Below are positions 10,386-20,258 of a stretch of 64,000 nucleotides of DNA, piece by piece. Both the position numbers and the translations under genes were made by a program. The notes under the pieces were generated by a model that saw nothing but the letters and a program-made list of their open reading frames with translations, was not told the origin of the DNA and made no database searches. Each line of letters begins with the position of its first letter. Within the stretch, counting starts at the first letter, position 1. The DNA comes from Eutreptiella sp. 'Long Island Sound 2002'. Its lineage: Eukaryota; Euglenozoa; Euglenophyceae; Eutreptiales; Eutreptiaceae. Where the stretch lies: assembly GCA_964036045.1 (NCBI GenBank), contig OZ038383.1, positions 68,593,888 through 68,657,887 on the forward strand, written 5' to 3'.

Positions 10386-10763
10386 TCTCACTGTGTCAGT
10401 CTATTGACTGTCTACTAACCTTCCAGGGGCGGTGAGCACTCTTGTGCAGATATGCCTGCGTATGTGTGTGAGAGCAGTTGTCACAGTTCCCCCGCATTGC
10501 ATCGCAGGACAGGGCTATTAGCCCCCCGTGACTACCACACCCTGGCCCAAGGCCATTGGCTTCGCTCAGACCACTGCTTTCGGAGCACTGCACCTACCCT
10601 GGCTGTGCCCTGCAGTCCCATGCCTATGATTACCAGCGTGAACCAGATGGCCGCTTATCAGGTTTGCAGCATCCAGCGGTGTGTGCCTTGTTGACCATGT
10701 GTTGCATGGGAACTGCCGTGATGCAATGACCTTGGGGAGACAACGAAGAGCGGTGGCTTTCTA
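10386..10763 (+). other. 3' untranslated region of element A
   Basis: No domain is visible between the chromodomain stop and the polypurine tract. This is the usual place for non-coding 3' sequence of the element. Confidence 0.5.
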
Positions 10764-10766
10764 CTC

Positions 10767-10776
10767 CAGGGGGGAA
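10767..10776 (+). other. Polypurine tract of element A
   Basis: CCAGGGGGGAA immediately precedes TGACAAGC at 10777. A G-run plus AA directly before a TG is the expected plus-strand priming site at the 3' LTR boundary. The 5' LTR is outside the window, so the boundary cannot be confirmed by comparison. Confidence 0.55.
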
Positions 10777-11300
10777 TGACAAGCAAGGAGTTATGAAGCA
10801 AGGTGTGTCCACCCTCCTTGGGGACAAGCGTGCCCACAGTTAGGACCCCTGGCTGGTCCAGACCCATGGGGTTCTACCCTTCCTTACAGGGTTTACCATA
10901 CCCCTAAGTATGCTACGTATGTCTCTATGTGTCTCACTTCTGTCCCCGTCGTGGCTCCGGGAGACGGGGCTTCGCTGACGTTGGACAGAACGTCCTAATC
11001 AGGTACTATTACCACTCCTATGGCGCCCAGTTTCTGTGCTGGCGCCTATCCTTGGGGGAAGACGGCAAAAGCCCTACCTACTAGAGGGGAGGGGTGGCCA
11101 AGTGTGCTAAGGGCATACAAAAGGCCAATTTTTCTCAAGGCCAAAAGCTAACGCACTCCCCTGCCCGCGTGCAAAAGCACGCGGGACAGGAGACACCACT
11201 ACACTACACTCACTCACGCCAGCACCAGCCTTCGATGGCAGGGTGAGCACTCAGCACTTGCACTGATCACCTGCTAGGCTTGCTGACCCTAACACCTACA
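10777..11300 (+). repeat. Probable 3' LTR of element A, right end not determined
   Basis: Starts with TGACAAGC right after a polypurine tract. No second copy is available in the window, so neither its length nor its terminal CA can be set. 11300 is a nominal end. Confidence 0.4.
11164..11185. other. Perfect hairpin, 9-bp stem
   Basis: CCCGCGTGC, loop AAAA, GCACGCGGG. It lies inside the presumed 3' LTR of element A and could be an RNA structure near the transcript end. Confidence 0.6.
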
Positions 11301-11743
11301 CACCCTACTGGGCGTTCAAGTCCACGGTCTCGGGCCCTATTGACCCTCCTGTGAAAAGACAAGAGAACACAGCGCTACTAAGCGACTGTGGCCTAGCAGG
11401 AACGCCACTACGCGTTTCCCTGTCAGGGCTTGGAGGGAAGGAGTGCTCAGTATGCGTGCACAGCGTGTATGTTGAAGATGTCGAACTGCCCTCGCCACTC
11501 CTGCTGAGGTGCAGTTTGTTGATTGTATGATCAGCGCCTGTTTTCGCTTCGGGCAGAAAAATGCAAAGTCGCCGGAGGCAACTGCTGCTGCACCAATTCA
11601 CCCTCACCTGCCCACCTGTAAAGCAGAGGCGGATCAATCTGGTAAGTGGCTGAGGAACCAAGACAGCCTCCACATATTATACGCTTCTTAGGCTGCCCTA
11701 CAATACAGTGTCCACTTACCAAGTTACAAGCAAGCAAGCTTCA

Positions 11744-11785
11744 GGAACTCCACCCGTTCTCTTAAAGAACGTAGGGTGGAGTCCC
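11744..11785. other. Imperfect long hairpin
   Basis: GGAACTCCACCC-GTTCT at 11744-11760 pairs with AGAAC-GTA-GGGTGGAGTCCC at 11766-11785, leaving a 3-base bulge, one mismatch and a 5-base loop. Purpose unknown. Confidence 0.5.
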
Positions 11786-12930
11786 TGGGTAACCTAAACA
11801 AAAGTCTTACCGTGCGCAACACGCGTGGCCTACCCTTTAATGCGCCATATGCATGCACAGGTATGCACAGGTTTTCCATTTCCACTTTCTTTCTCCTAAT
11901 CTTACCCACAACTACAAACCATAGCTTGACTCAACCAAGAGGTGAGCTCCTCCTGGGCGTACCTACCTTACTCACCACGCATCATGTGAATGCGGAAGGT
12001 AACACGAGCGAGAGACAATCCTAAGCGTTTGAACGACCCTATGGCGAATTATAAACAATCCTAGGCGATTAATGCATTGTGTGTCATGCACGCTCTTCTT
12101 ACTTTGTTCCCTGCAGAAAGAGCAGAAAGAGTGGCGCACTGCACAGCGCAAAAAAAGCCTAAGCGTTTGAAGCAACCGTATTTTAACGCTACGGCAACAC
12201 AAACACGAGCAAGCACTTTCTTTTTTAACCTGTGAAGAGAAGAGAAGGGTGGATTGGGTCACAGGAAAAGCGACACAACGTGTGAGTGCCTGATTTAGGC
12301 ACATGCATCGCGAGCACAGCGCATACTCTAACCCTACGTGCGCGGTGCGTGCTTTATTCGCTTCGCATACCTTTCATCTCAGTTTTGACCTGTGCAGAGC
12401 AAAGTAGGTGAACACCCAAACCCCCAACGAACACAGAGGTGACAACCCAAACTTTTTAACGAAACAACCAAGACGAACGCAATGCATGCGTGTGACATGA
12501 CGCTAACATACCTGAGAGGTGGGTTGTCAACCTGCTCTGTTGTGTGGGTTTCTTTTCAATACTTTTTCCTAAGGTTTATGAAATTTCTGATGCAACTGTG
12601 CAAACATTTCTTTTAACACTTTAAAAAATACGGCTCATACCTCCTTTTTCTAGAGCCGTTTACGATTGCGCAACTCTTTGCTGGAGTCCGCTTCTGTTGC
12701 GCTTGTCTGCGACTTCAGGTTTTAGTCTAAAAATGACGATTTCTAACGTCGTTTCGTGAATTTTTAGCGATTTGACATTTTAAATCGCTAAACCGTTCGC
12801 TAAACCACAGGATTCACTCCCTGTTGGTTCCATTTCTCTTTTTTTCGAGCTCCTGGAGAGTTGTGTCCTCCATTGGCAGTATTGCTCCGCCCTGGCCCTT
12901 GGTCAGGACGTTTATTAAAAAGCTGTTTGT
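11786..12930. other. No gene seen
   Basis: Unique sequence grading from mixed to AT-rich after 12400. Open frames are short and match no family I recognise. Confidence 0.5.
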
Positions 12931-13028
12931 ACAGCGATAGCCTTCCGCATTAGAGCGTTCAACTGTACACTAGTGGGCAAGCATGTGTGCTCTAGGGAGG
13001 GACTCCTGGGTTCAAACCCCACTACCCC
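12931..13028 (+). other. tRNA-like remnant with A-box-like and B-box-like words
   Basis: ATAGCC...ATTAGAGCG at 12937-12956 resembles a D-arm/A box, CTGTACA at 12963-12969 resembles a Tyr-type anticodon loop, and GGGTTCAAACCCC at 13008-13020 is a T-arm/B box. An acceptor stem of correct spacing cannot be formed and the anticodon stem does not pair. It is therefore a relic or a tRNA-derived repeat rather than a working tRNA gene. Confidence 0.3.
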
Positions 13029-13597
13029 AAAAAATTTACCAAACGTTTTCAGTGCACGCTGGCGACCTTTGAGGAATGCCCCATCCAAGGGACATCATTC
13101 ACGGTACATCACACAGTTTTCCGAGGGTACCTAAGGTGTGATAAGCTTCTATGAACTGATGGGAATGTTTTTGGTTGGTTCGATGCATTCTCTGAGGTAA
13201 TTGTGGGATCATTTGAGCCTGTTTCCTTGGTCCTACTAGCTTGATCAACTAGTACTGCAGGGGGGAGTAAGAAAACGTCACTGCCATGTCTTTCTTGGAG
13301 GGCTTGATCCAGGCCAAAGCCCCCCTTAAAACCCTTTTGTTGATGCTAAGACTTACTTAAGTATTTTTATCTCTCTTTTGAAGCCTAAAGTACACTTTCT
13401 CAAGGGAACAAGGGTTATAACCCTGGCCCCCATGAAGTTCACCCCTACCACTAAACTAAAAACTGCAGGTACAGTGTTTGGGGCACTCTGCTTACATCTG
13501 CGATGCCGTCTGTTAATTCTTGTCTGTAGATGATGACGGTGGTCTGTTATCGTTGGGCCGAATGGCCTGTCGCCGTCGCCATCGCCGACGTCTCAGT
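13029..13597. other. No gene seen
   Basis: Unique intergenic-like sequence with no supported open frame. Similarity to the second family C copy begins only at 13598. Confidence 0.5.
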
Positions 13598-13742
13598 CCT
13601 TCAAGAGACATTTAATGCTGATGCGAGTTTGTGGAATTATAGTCCTTATTTATCAATTTCCGAACGTCTTTTTATCAATAGAATTATCTGATGCCTGAAT
13701 CTAGATTTTAAAGCGGTATTTCAGTGCTGTGCGCATCTCATT

Positions 13743-13823
13743 CATGTACATTCATTCAATGCGCATTCTTAGCAATGTTCCGTGTCATGTGTGCTGAGGT
13801 TGGTGATTGGTTAAGCATATGAG
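13743..13823 (+). repeat. 81-bp direct repeat, left copy, flanking the 3.5-kb insert
   Basis: Begins CATGTACATTCATTC and ends TTAAGCATATGAG. It is nearly identical to 17332-17412, while the uninterrupted family C copy at 46 kb has this segment once. It therefore behaves like a very long target-site duplication. Confidence 0.75.
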
Positions 13824-14409
13824 GTAGGTAGGTAGGTAGGTATCTTCGGGAGCTCGGGATGCCTCCTTTGACATTGCAGGAAGAAGGTCTTACCAAGGGG
13901 ACGTCCTGTCCCTCCCACTGCCCTATGTCAGGTGCCTCTTGAGCCGCTCCCGCATGTGCTTGGGAAGGCATTGTCGCGGCCACCCGGTCCATGTGTCCCA
14001 GGTGGGAGGGTGTCCCCACATGTGTCCTTGGGTAGGGCCACATGCCCCCTCCTTTGGGCGGCAGCTCTGGGGGGCTGCCCAGCCGTGTGGAGTATCTCTC
14101 ACCACAAGGGGTATTGCTCCCGCTTGTCTACGGTACGACCGCCTCACCCTTGTGGCTTGAGTTGCGGGGCCACTCTGCTTGGCAGGTGAGCCCCTCCTGG
14201 ACTGTGTACCGGCTCGCCTGTCACCGGTTGCTTCCATGGCTCCGGGGGACGTTTGCCATGGTCCCCGATGCAGCCTGGCCGGGCTCGGACCAGTGGCTTT
14301 GGAGTACCGCTCCTGCCACTGGCCCGGTGGGTCGGCTGGGTCGCCCCGGTGCGTCCGACCCATGGGGTATTGGTTCTTTCCTGTCCCTCGGCCGCCCTAC
14401 GTGTGTGCA

Positions 14410-14600
14410 GTGTCCTGGGCCGTTGGGCTCCTGTTCACCGGTGTGCCCGCGCGGTTTGCTGTGGTGCGTCTGCGGTGTCCTGGGCCAGCTGGCTCCTGTT
14501 CACCGGTGTGCTCGCTCGGTGTGTTGTGTTGCATGTGCGGTGTCCTGGGCCCCTGGGCTCCTGTTCACCGGTGTGCGTGCTGTGTGCGGTGCGCGTGTGC
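14410..14600 (+). repeat. Tandem repeat, about 67 bp, 3 copies
   Basis: Three units beginning TGTCCTGGGCC and containing GGCTCCTGTTCACCGGTGTG. Confidence 0.8.
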
Positions 14601-14639
14601 CATGGGTGGTTGTGTCCCTCTTCCTCCCCCCCTAATTTT

Positions 14640-14720
14640 CGTTTTTTTTTTTTACTTGTTTTTTGGTTTTTTTTTTTTACCTGTTTTTTTTTTTTGGGAA
14701 AAAAGAAAAAGAAAAAACAA
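14640..14720. other. Homopolymer block: T runs followed by an A-rich run
   Basis: Three T runs of 11-13 bases separated by short spacers, then GGG and an A/G-rich stretch. The T and A blocks can pair. It lies inside the GC-rich retroposon and may be an internal poly(A) relic of the minus-strand unit. Confidence 0.7.
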
Positions 14721-14880
14721 AAAAGAGGAAAACAGAGGCGCGCGTACACTGCAGGCACAGGCATGGGCAGCTGGTGCGGCGGTGCTATAGCGTTGTGTCC
14801 TCTGGCGTGTGTCGTCGGTGCTGTGGCGGCGGTCGCGCCCCAGGGGTGCGGCTCGCGTGTCCTGATGTACATGGGTATGG

Positions 14881-15255
14881 GTCAGGGTGGGTTTGGTTAG
14901 GTGTCTCTTTGCTTCTGGTGCTGGCTGGTTAGGCGGCCTTGTGGGCTGTGGCTGTGGGCTGTGTCTACGCATTTCCCTCAGCGGGCCTGGTTTGGAGTCA
15001 AGGGTTGACGGTTTCGGGATGTGGCTCGGGTTTGATTTGTGTTGGGGCTTCGGCTCGGTTAGGCTTGGGTCAGGGTGGGTTTCGTGAGGTGTCTCTTTGC
15101 TTCTGGAGCTGGCTGGTTAGGCGGCTGTGTGGGCTGTGGGTGTGGGCTGTGGTTACGTTGTTCCCTCGGCGGGTTTGGTTAGGAGTCAAGGGTTAGCGGT
15201 TTCGGGGTGTGGCTCGGGTTTGATTTGTGCTTGAGTTCTGGCTCGGTTAGGCGGT
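14881..15255 (+). repeat. Tandem repeat, 188 bp, 2 copies
   Basis: GTGTCTCTTTGCTTCTG recurs at 14901 and 15089 in a block that repeats GGTTAGGCGG, GTGGGCTGTGG, GGAGTCAAGGGTT and GTGGCTCGGGTTTGATTTGT. Confidence 0.8.
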
Positions 15256-15977
15256 TGCGCGGGGCCGGGCGTGTGGGTAGCGGCGTCCACGGGGTCGTGC
15301 GCCCGAGGCGAGTGCGGGGTGGTGCGTGCGGGCCGGCCGTTGGCCGGTGGCTTCACTTGGAGTCCCACACGGAGGGGTCGACAGGCGTGCCGGGTGCGTA
15401 CGCAGCGTGCAGGTTGGGCAGCAGCGGGCGCACGTGCAGGGCGTCGGCGTGCCCGATGGAAACCTCACGGAGGACCGAGGGGTTGGCGGCAAGCAGTATG
15501 CGATGCCCGGGAGGGGTGGTGGCGAGGAGCGGGAGGATATCCGCGGCCCGCGACGTGGGGGCGAACACGGCGTGGGTCGGGTGCGGCCCCGGGAGCGGTG
15601 CTGGGGAGAGCGGGACCACAGGACGGCGGTCTACTGTGAGGTGCCAAGTGGCGCGATGGTGGAGGAGCCGGACTAGGGCGATGCTGTGGCGCAGTGTGTG
15701 GGGCTGGGTGCTGGGCGGCGTGGGGACGTGCGGCGGGAGGGGGGGGGGGCGGGGCGGTGGCGTGGGAGGGTGCACGGCGGAGGAGTGACGTCAGTGACGT
15801 GTGTGTCGTGCTGAGGGTGGAGAGGAGCCCACGGTATCGGGCCCGGGTTCGGCGCCTTTGGGCGTAGTGGTGCTCGTTGTCGTGTGCGTTGGCTTCCTTC
15901 GGCGTCCCGTTCGTTTGGTGACTTCTGGGCGGGGCCTGGCGTGGCGCCCCGTGGTGGTGGTGTGCTGGGTAACGGGG

Positions 15978-17348
15978 TTAGATGGCGGCGCCGCTGGCCG
16001 GGGGGTCAGGCGCGTCGTGTTGTGTGGCGCGCAGGGCTCCTGGGGTGTTGTGGGTGTCGCCGGTGTCGTTGCGCCGACGCTTGTGGGGTGGTGAGGGGGT
16101 GTGTGCGGGCGGGGCTGGGCTTTGGGTGATATCCCACAGGCGGATGCCGTCTCGCCGCGCTTCCTGGAGGGTCTCCCGCAGGCGCCTGAGGACGTACGGG
16201 TGGTCCTGGGGCGCGGGGAGGTTGCGGGGGTGGACTCCCAGGGGGTGGAGCGCATCGGCCAGCATGGCTTCCCATGCGGCCTGCGGCATCCACCCCCCCG
16301 CCGGCCGGAGGCGGCAGTTCTCCACCGACTCCTTGCGGGGCCGATGGACCAGGCCCCCGAGGGAGGGCTCTCCCCGGGCGCACTTCCGCAGCTCCCAGAG
16401 CTGTGTGTGGGTCCAGCGCTGCCACCACTGTTCCTGGGCGGGCCTGCGGTCTTGGGCAGAGGAGTGGGCGTGGGTGGGTGTGACGGGGTCGTGGGGACCG
16501 GCGGCGGTGGCGGGCCTGGGGGATTCCTCGTAGTCCTGTTCCGTGGGGGTGCGTGGGGAGTGGGGGTGCACGCGGATGTGGACCCGCGGGTGTGCGCGTA
16601 CGGTCTCCGCCTCGGGGTTGGGCGGGGATTCGCGGCGGCGGCGGTAGTGGGGCATGCGTTGCATGTGGGCTGTCATCGGGGGCCGGTAGGGGGGCAGGGG
16701 CGCTGCTGGTGGACCCTGGAGCGGTCCGTGGGCCTGGGGTGCGGGCTTCGGGAGGTGGTGGGACGAGGCGCGTCGCGCTTCGGCCGCGGCGCGCTCCGCC
16801 ATGAAGGTGGTGGCGGTGGCGTCGGTGACGGTGGGGGGGCGCCGCGCTGGGCGCTGCTGCCTTCGGGCCTGGGACGGCTGGGGCCGGATGTCGTAGAGGA
16901 CATCCTCGGGGGGCCGGGCTCGAGCTGCCGTCGTGGCGCCGGGTTTGGGCTTGGGTTTGGGCTTGGCTGCGGGCCGCCGTTTGGCGGCGGCCCTGGGCTT
17001 CGGCTGGGTCGTGGGCGTGGGCTTCGCCGGGGCGTGGGCTTTGGCGGCGGCGGAGCTGCTCGCGGTGGTGGCGGGTTTGGAGGCCCGTTTGGGAGGTGTC
17101 CCCCGCGACCTGGGGGGTGGAGTGCTGGATGAGGACGTGGTGGTGGTGGTGGATGAGGTGGTCGTGGTGGTGGAGGTTGTGGAGTCGGAGGCGGAGAAGA
17201 GGGCCGCGGGAGACGGCGGAGGGTCCCGGGCCTCGGGGGCGGGCGTATGATGCTGAGTCCTGTAAGTAGCGAGAACGAGGGTGCAGGTTCGGGCATCGGG
17301 CGTGTGCGCGCGTTTTCCCTGGTGATCCGTGCATGTACATTCATTCAA
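15978..17348 (-). CDS. Hypothetical low-complexity protein with a conserved-looking C-terminal segment
   Basis: A 456-residue open frame. Residues about 35-145 are Thr/Ser/Pro/Ala/Lys-rich low complexity. Residues about 150-300 are Pro/Arg/His-rich. Residues about 310-405 look globular: WWQRWTHTQLWELRKCARG, then GGWMPQAAWEAMLADALHPL and YVLRRLRETLQEARRDGIRLW, with regularly spaced Trp, Leu and Arg. The tail is again low complexity. The first six codons lie in the 81-bp target duplication, so the true start inside the insert is unknown. GC-rich DNA yields long chance frames: a rival 444-residue frame overlaps it. The globular segment is what favours this one. It could be an ORF1-type nucleic-acid-binding protein of the retroposon (inference). 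Confidence 0.35.
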   Translation of the reverse strand: MNECTCTDHQGKRAHTPDARTCTLVLATYRTQHHTPAPEARDPPPSPAALFSASDSTTSTTTTTSSTTTTTSSSSTPPPRSRGTPPKRASKPATTASSSAAAKAHAPAKPTPTTQPKPRAAAKRRPAAKPKPKPKPGATTAARARPPEDVLYDIRPQPSQARRQQRPARRPPTVTDATATTFMAERAAAEARRASSHHLPKPAPQAHGPLQGPPAAPLPPYRPPMTAHMQRMPHYRRRRESPPNPEAETVRAHPRVHIRVHPHSPRTPTEQDYEESPRPATAAGPHDPVTPTHAHSSAQDRRPAQEQWWQRWTHTQLWELRKCARGEPSLGGLVHRPRKESVENCRLRPAGGWMPQAAWEAMLADALHPLGVHPRNLPAPQDHPYVLRRLRETLQEARRDGIRLWDITQSPAPPAHTPSPPHKRRRNDTGDTHNTPGALRATQHDAPDPPASGAAI

Positions 17349-17412
17349 TGCGCATTCTTAGCAATGTTCCGTGTCATGTGTGCTGAGTTTGGTGATTGGT
17401 TAAGCATACGAG
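17332..17412 (+). repeat. 81-bp direct repeat, right copy
   Basis: Second copy of 13743-13823. From here the family C sequence continues without interruption to 18073. Confidence 0.75.
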
Positions 17413-17689
17413 TGGAATGGTTTGAGTATTGTGGTGCGCATGCATTCATTGCATTCATGCATGCATTCACATGTACCATGTGAGCAAGTAGCATAAAGGA
17501 TATGGTGTGTGTATAGTTGAAGCATAGCATTGATAGCCTCGTGATGAACACGCACGTGCATGCATTTATTGCATTCTTGCATCCATTCATACATACCATA
17601 TGCATTGCACTATGCCTCCTTGCCTTCTTCTTTGTTGATACACCTTGCCATGCTTCTCAGTTTCGCATGGCAGGATGATCCGCCAACAT

Positions 17690-17707
17690 TGGTGACCCGG
17701 GACGAGG
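17690..17707 (+). other. Candidate primer binding site of family C copy 1
   Basis: TGGTGACCCGGGACGAGG follows directly after an LTR-like CCAACA end. TGG at the start fits complementarity to a tRNA 3' CCA. The tRNA was not identified. Confidence 0.45.
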
Positions 17708-18230
17708 TTCAACCAGGTATGGTATGGGGAATAAAGATGCACTCATGCCATACTGTGGAGTGCATTACATCATTTGCATTTTGCTTTGTGCTTTGCTTCA
17801 CTTGTGTGTAGTTGTGTATGCTTTGTTTGGTTGTTTTGGAGATATGACCCTGGGAATATTTTTGCATTTAAAATAACTAGGGACAACAATCATATGACAT
17901 GATTAGATAAATTTTTGCTCGTGTTGCACCCCTCTCAAAAATTGTGTGAGTTTTCTTTTGGGGTTTTCTAACCATAGGTAAATATGTTTGATTAGTTTAA
18001 AGGTCCTTTTTGCATGAGAGTTTTTTGAATCACAAAGGAGTCGAGCCAACGTTTTTATAACGTTTTCTCTTTGTGGTAGCAGAGGCTTGCCTAATTTTGT
18101 GGCAAGCCAACAAATTTTAGGAGTTTCCTGCGCCGACTCCAGAAAAGCTCTCCCTTTGAGCCAGGGATCTTTTTGTTGCCTTGTGAGTTTGTGTTACTTG
18201 CCTTTGTCTCCGATTCCTTCGTCAACGCCC

Positions 18231-18483
18231 GCGCCTCCGCTTGGGCGCCTAATAAATGCAAGGCCGCACCTCTGCTTGGGCGCTTTAGAAATGCAAAGCG
18301 CGCCTCCACTTGGGCACTTTAGAAATGCAAAGTGCGCCTCCACTTGGGCGCTTTAGGAATGCAAAGCGCGCCCCCACTTGGGCGCTTCAGAAATGCAAAG
18401 CGCGCCTCCACTTGGGCGCTTTAGAAATGCAAAACCGCGCCTCCGCCTGGGCGCTTTAGAAATGCAAGGCCGCGCCTCCGACA
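18231..18483 (+). repeat. 34-bp minisatellite, about 7 copies
   Basis: The unit is close to GCGCCTCCACTTGGGCGCT followed by TTAGAAATGCAAAGC. Copies vary at one to four bases, and the last copies carry an extra base. Confidence 0.9.
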
Positions 18484-18699
18484 TTCAAGCTTGCCTCACG
18501 ACTTCCTTGTCATAGCAAAGAGTTGCCAAGTACCAGAGAGTCACCCGGGCACCTTGGTGACTTGCCCCAGGGTCCTCAAGCCCCAAGGAGTTTTGTATGC
18601 TTGTGTCTTGGTTGCCCCTAGAGAGTTAAACAATGTTGGGAAATTTTATCCCGTAAACGTTCGTTCCGTTGTGTCCTTGCATGTTTTGTTTGCCTTTGT

Positions 18700-19195
18700 G
18701 TGGTCTTGTTCCCCATTACCAACACCGACAAAGAAGTCTTCTATGTGGAGAGATCCGGCATCGAGTACGGCACCAACACAACCATTTACTCCTACTTTGG
18801 AGACAAGATGAACTCGGACGGCCGTCACCCCCGCTTACGCCGTGCCCGTGCGGGTGACATGAACATCGTGCACATCTCTTTTGGTGTCACGAAGATCGCT
18901 GCCTTGAGGGTGCCTCCGTTGAAGGGCAAGTGAACGGTATCACAATTCTTGTGCCTATTCCCAAAGAGTTTCGACTTCGTTGTGTGAATCACTAGGAAGG
19001 CCTACAAGGACACTATGAAAGCCGCGTTGACGACCTCCGTTGAGGGGTCCTTGATCAATGTCTTGGCCTACATTGAGGAGCTCTTCGTGTCCTTTGACTT
19101 CATGGGCACTCATGCCTCCTCCGCCGTCGAGGGAAAGCTGTCCATGGTTATGGGTGGCGACATGGTCGAGGGCGTCTTGAAGTACGATTAAAATT
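18700..19195 (+). CDS. Unrecognised protein, two exons with a probable 66-bp intron (18930-18995)
   Basis: Without splicing, one frame has TGA stops at 18931 and 18985 but is otherwise coding-like on both sides, with strongly G/C-ended codons. Both stops fall inside a segment starting GTGAAC at 18930 and ending CACTAG at 18995. Removing it joins LKGK to KAYKDTMKAAL in phase, and the frame then runs to a TAA at 19193-19195. Visible segments are KEVFYVERSGIEYGTNTTIY, SYFGDKMNSDG, GDMNIVHISFG and SLINVLAYIEELFVSFDFMG. I recognise no family. 18700 is a GTG. The frame is open back to 18622 without ATG, and a pyrimidine-rich stretch ending near 18732 could be a further acceptor, so an upstream exon is likely. 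It may be a host gene or a fragment. Confidence 0.45.
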
Positions 19196-19811
19196 CATCC
19201 TCCCCGAGCCATGCGCCTTGCCTTGCTGCTGGGCATGGCTCCTCTTCCGGCCATGTGGCCTAAGGGCATTTGGGGTTTTCCAGGTGAGAGCAAATTGTAC
19301 ATAATGATTACTTCTCCCTCATACCTCTCCCTCCTTTGCTCAGGGGATTTGCGATTCTTGTGATCGTCACCCCGGGGAAAGGTTATCTTTCTCACGTTTT
19401 ACCTTTCTTCCTTCTCTTGTGTTTTGGGAGGTCGGGAGATGGGGATTGAGTGCCATGAGTGGCAAACAAATTCATTTCCTTCTTCTTTGTGCTTGTCAAG
19501 TCAATGTCAAGTCGTTTGTTAGTTTTAGTTTTGTACATACGGTTGGGACCGTTACTCTCATTCTCAGTTTCTCTCTGAGATTTGCTACCCTTCTGGGTAG
19601 TCGCCCTGGTTTGGGTTTGTTCAGTCTCACAGAAGGTTTCAGTGCACTGCAAGTGTAGTGCAGGGGTGTTGGTTATTGGTGTAAAGGCAAGGAGAATACA
19701 CCGCCGTCGCCATACAACAACCATTATTTCTTGTTGTATATGGCAGTTATTGAGGTTTGAGGTTTGAGCTTTGGCTTTGCGGGTACTAGACGCCTTTCGG
19801 CCCCAGGGGGC
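19196..19811. other. Downstream of the spliced gene, no feature seen
   Basis: Unique sequence with T-rich stretches and no supported frame. It could include the 3' UTR of the gene ending at 19195. Confidence 0.4.
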
Positions 19812-19830
19812 CACCTGGTCGGACCAGGTG
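19812..19830. other. 19-bp perfect palindrome
   Basis: CACCTGGTC, one base G, GACCAGGTG. Isolated; role unknown. Confidence 0.6.
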
Positions 19831-20258
19831 ATATCCTGCCCACCGAATCCCAGTGAGGGGCCCTCCAAGACGCACCTCCTGCCTGGTGGCGGAGTCCCCC
19901 GGGTTCACAGGGCTCGGAGCCCCGTCCCTCCCCGGCTTCCCCTTTTCGCCACTACCCGGTCAGTGCGTCAATTCGCAGCCGTGGCTGCGGGCGCTTACCC
20001 ACCGCGTCGCCCCCCTAATGCGTGGTTGCCCGGGGTGCTGGCGCTGCCGGGCCTGTGCTACTGGCTTGTCGCCAGTGGGACCCCCGTGGGCTGGCGCGGA
20101 GGCTGCCCAGCCCTGGGGCTGGTGCGTGGCGCCATGCGCCACTACTGACTTGGCAGGTGCAGTGCCCTGGTCGTGTGTGTGCCGCGCTCCCGGCCGGTTC
20201 GGGGGGGTTGGGGCCGGTGCCGGTTGTTGTGTCTTCCCTGTTTGCCCCTGCCCGCCCC

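Larger units (their letters stand above)
1..11300 (+). mobile_element. Element A: decayed Ty3/gypsy chromovirus-type LTR retrotransposon, 5' end outside window
   Basis: On the plus strand, in order, lie gag (CX2CX4HX4C knuckle), an aspartic protease with DTGA, a domain with an NPP motif, reverse transcriptase with YIDD, RNase H, integrase with D, D and E, and a chromodomain. This is the Ty3/gypsy order with the C-terminal chromodomain of chromoviruses. A purine tract followed by TG at 10777 marks the probable start of the 3' LTR. The right end of that LTR cannot be fixed because the 5' LTR is not in the window, so 11300 is nominal. The copy is dead: several in-frame stops, frame changes within gag, between RT and RNase H and inside integrase, and a 3.4-kb insert between protease and RT. 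The family resembles retroelements I recall from dinoflagellates (not searched). Confidence 0.85.
13824..17331 (-). mobile_element. 3.5-kb GC-rich retroposon-like insert in family C
   Basis: Absent from the second family C copy and flanked by an 81-bp direct repeat. Read on the minus strand, it starts near 17331, holds a 456-residue open frame in its first third, and ends at 13824 in CTAC repeats (GTAG x4 on the plus strand). A 3' terminus made of short tandem repeats plus a long, variable target duplication is the pattern of target-primed (LINE-like) retrotransposition. No RT frame is visible, so it would be non-autonomous or truncated. Its composition, at least 65 percent GC by eye, differs sharply from the AT-rich flanks. 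Confidence 0.5.
13598..18073 (+). mobile_element. Family C copy 1: LTR plus leader fragment, interrupted at 13824-17331
   Basis: The parts 13598-13823 and 17332-18073 together match 46241-47112 almost base for base. Inside the shared block, CCGCCAACA is followed by TTGGTGACCCGGGACG at about 17688, which has the form of an LTR end (CA) followed by a primer binding site. The block is thus most simply the 5' LTR and leader of an LTR retrotransposon in plus orientation. Similarity ends at 18073 and 47112, both inside non-coding leader. The LTR left end (TG) is not fixed. No gag or pol follows. Confidence 0.55.
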
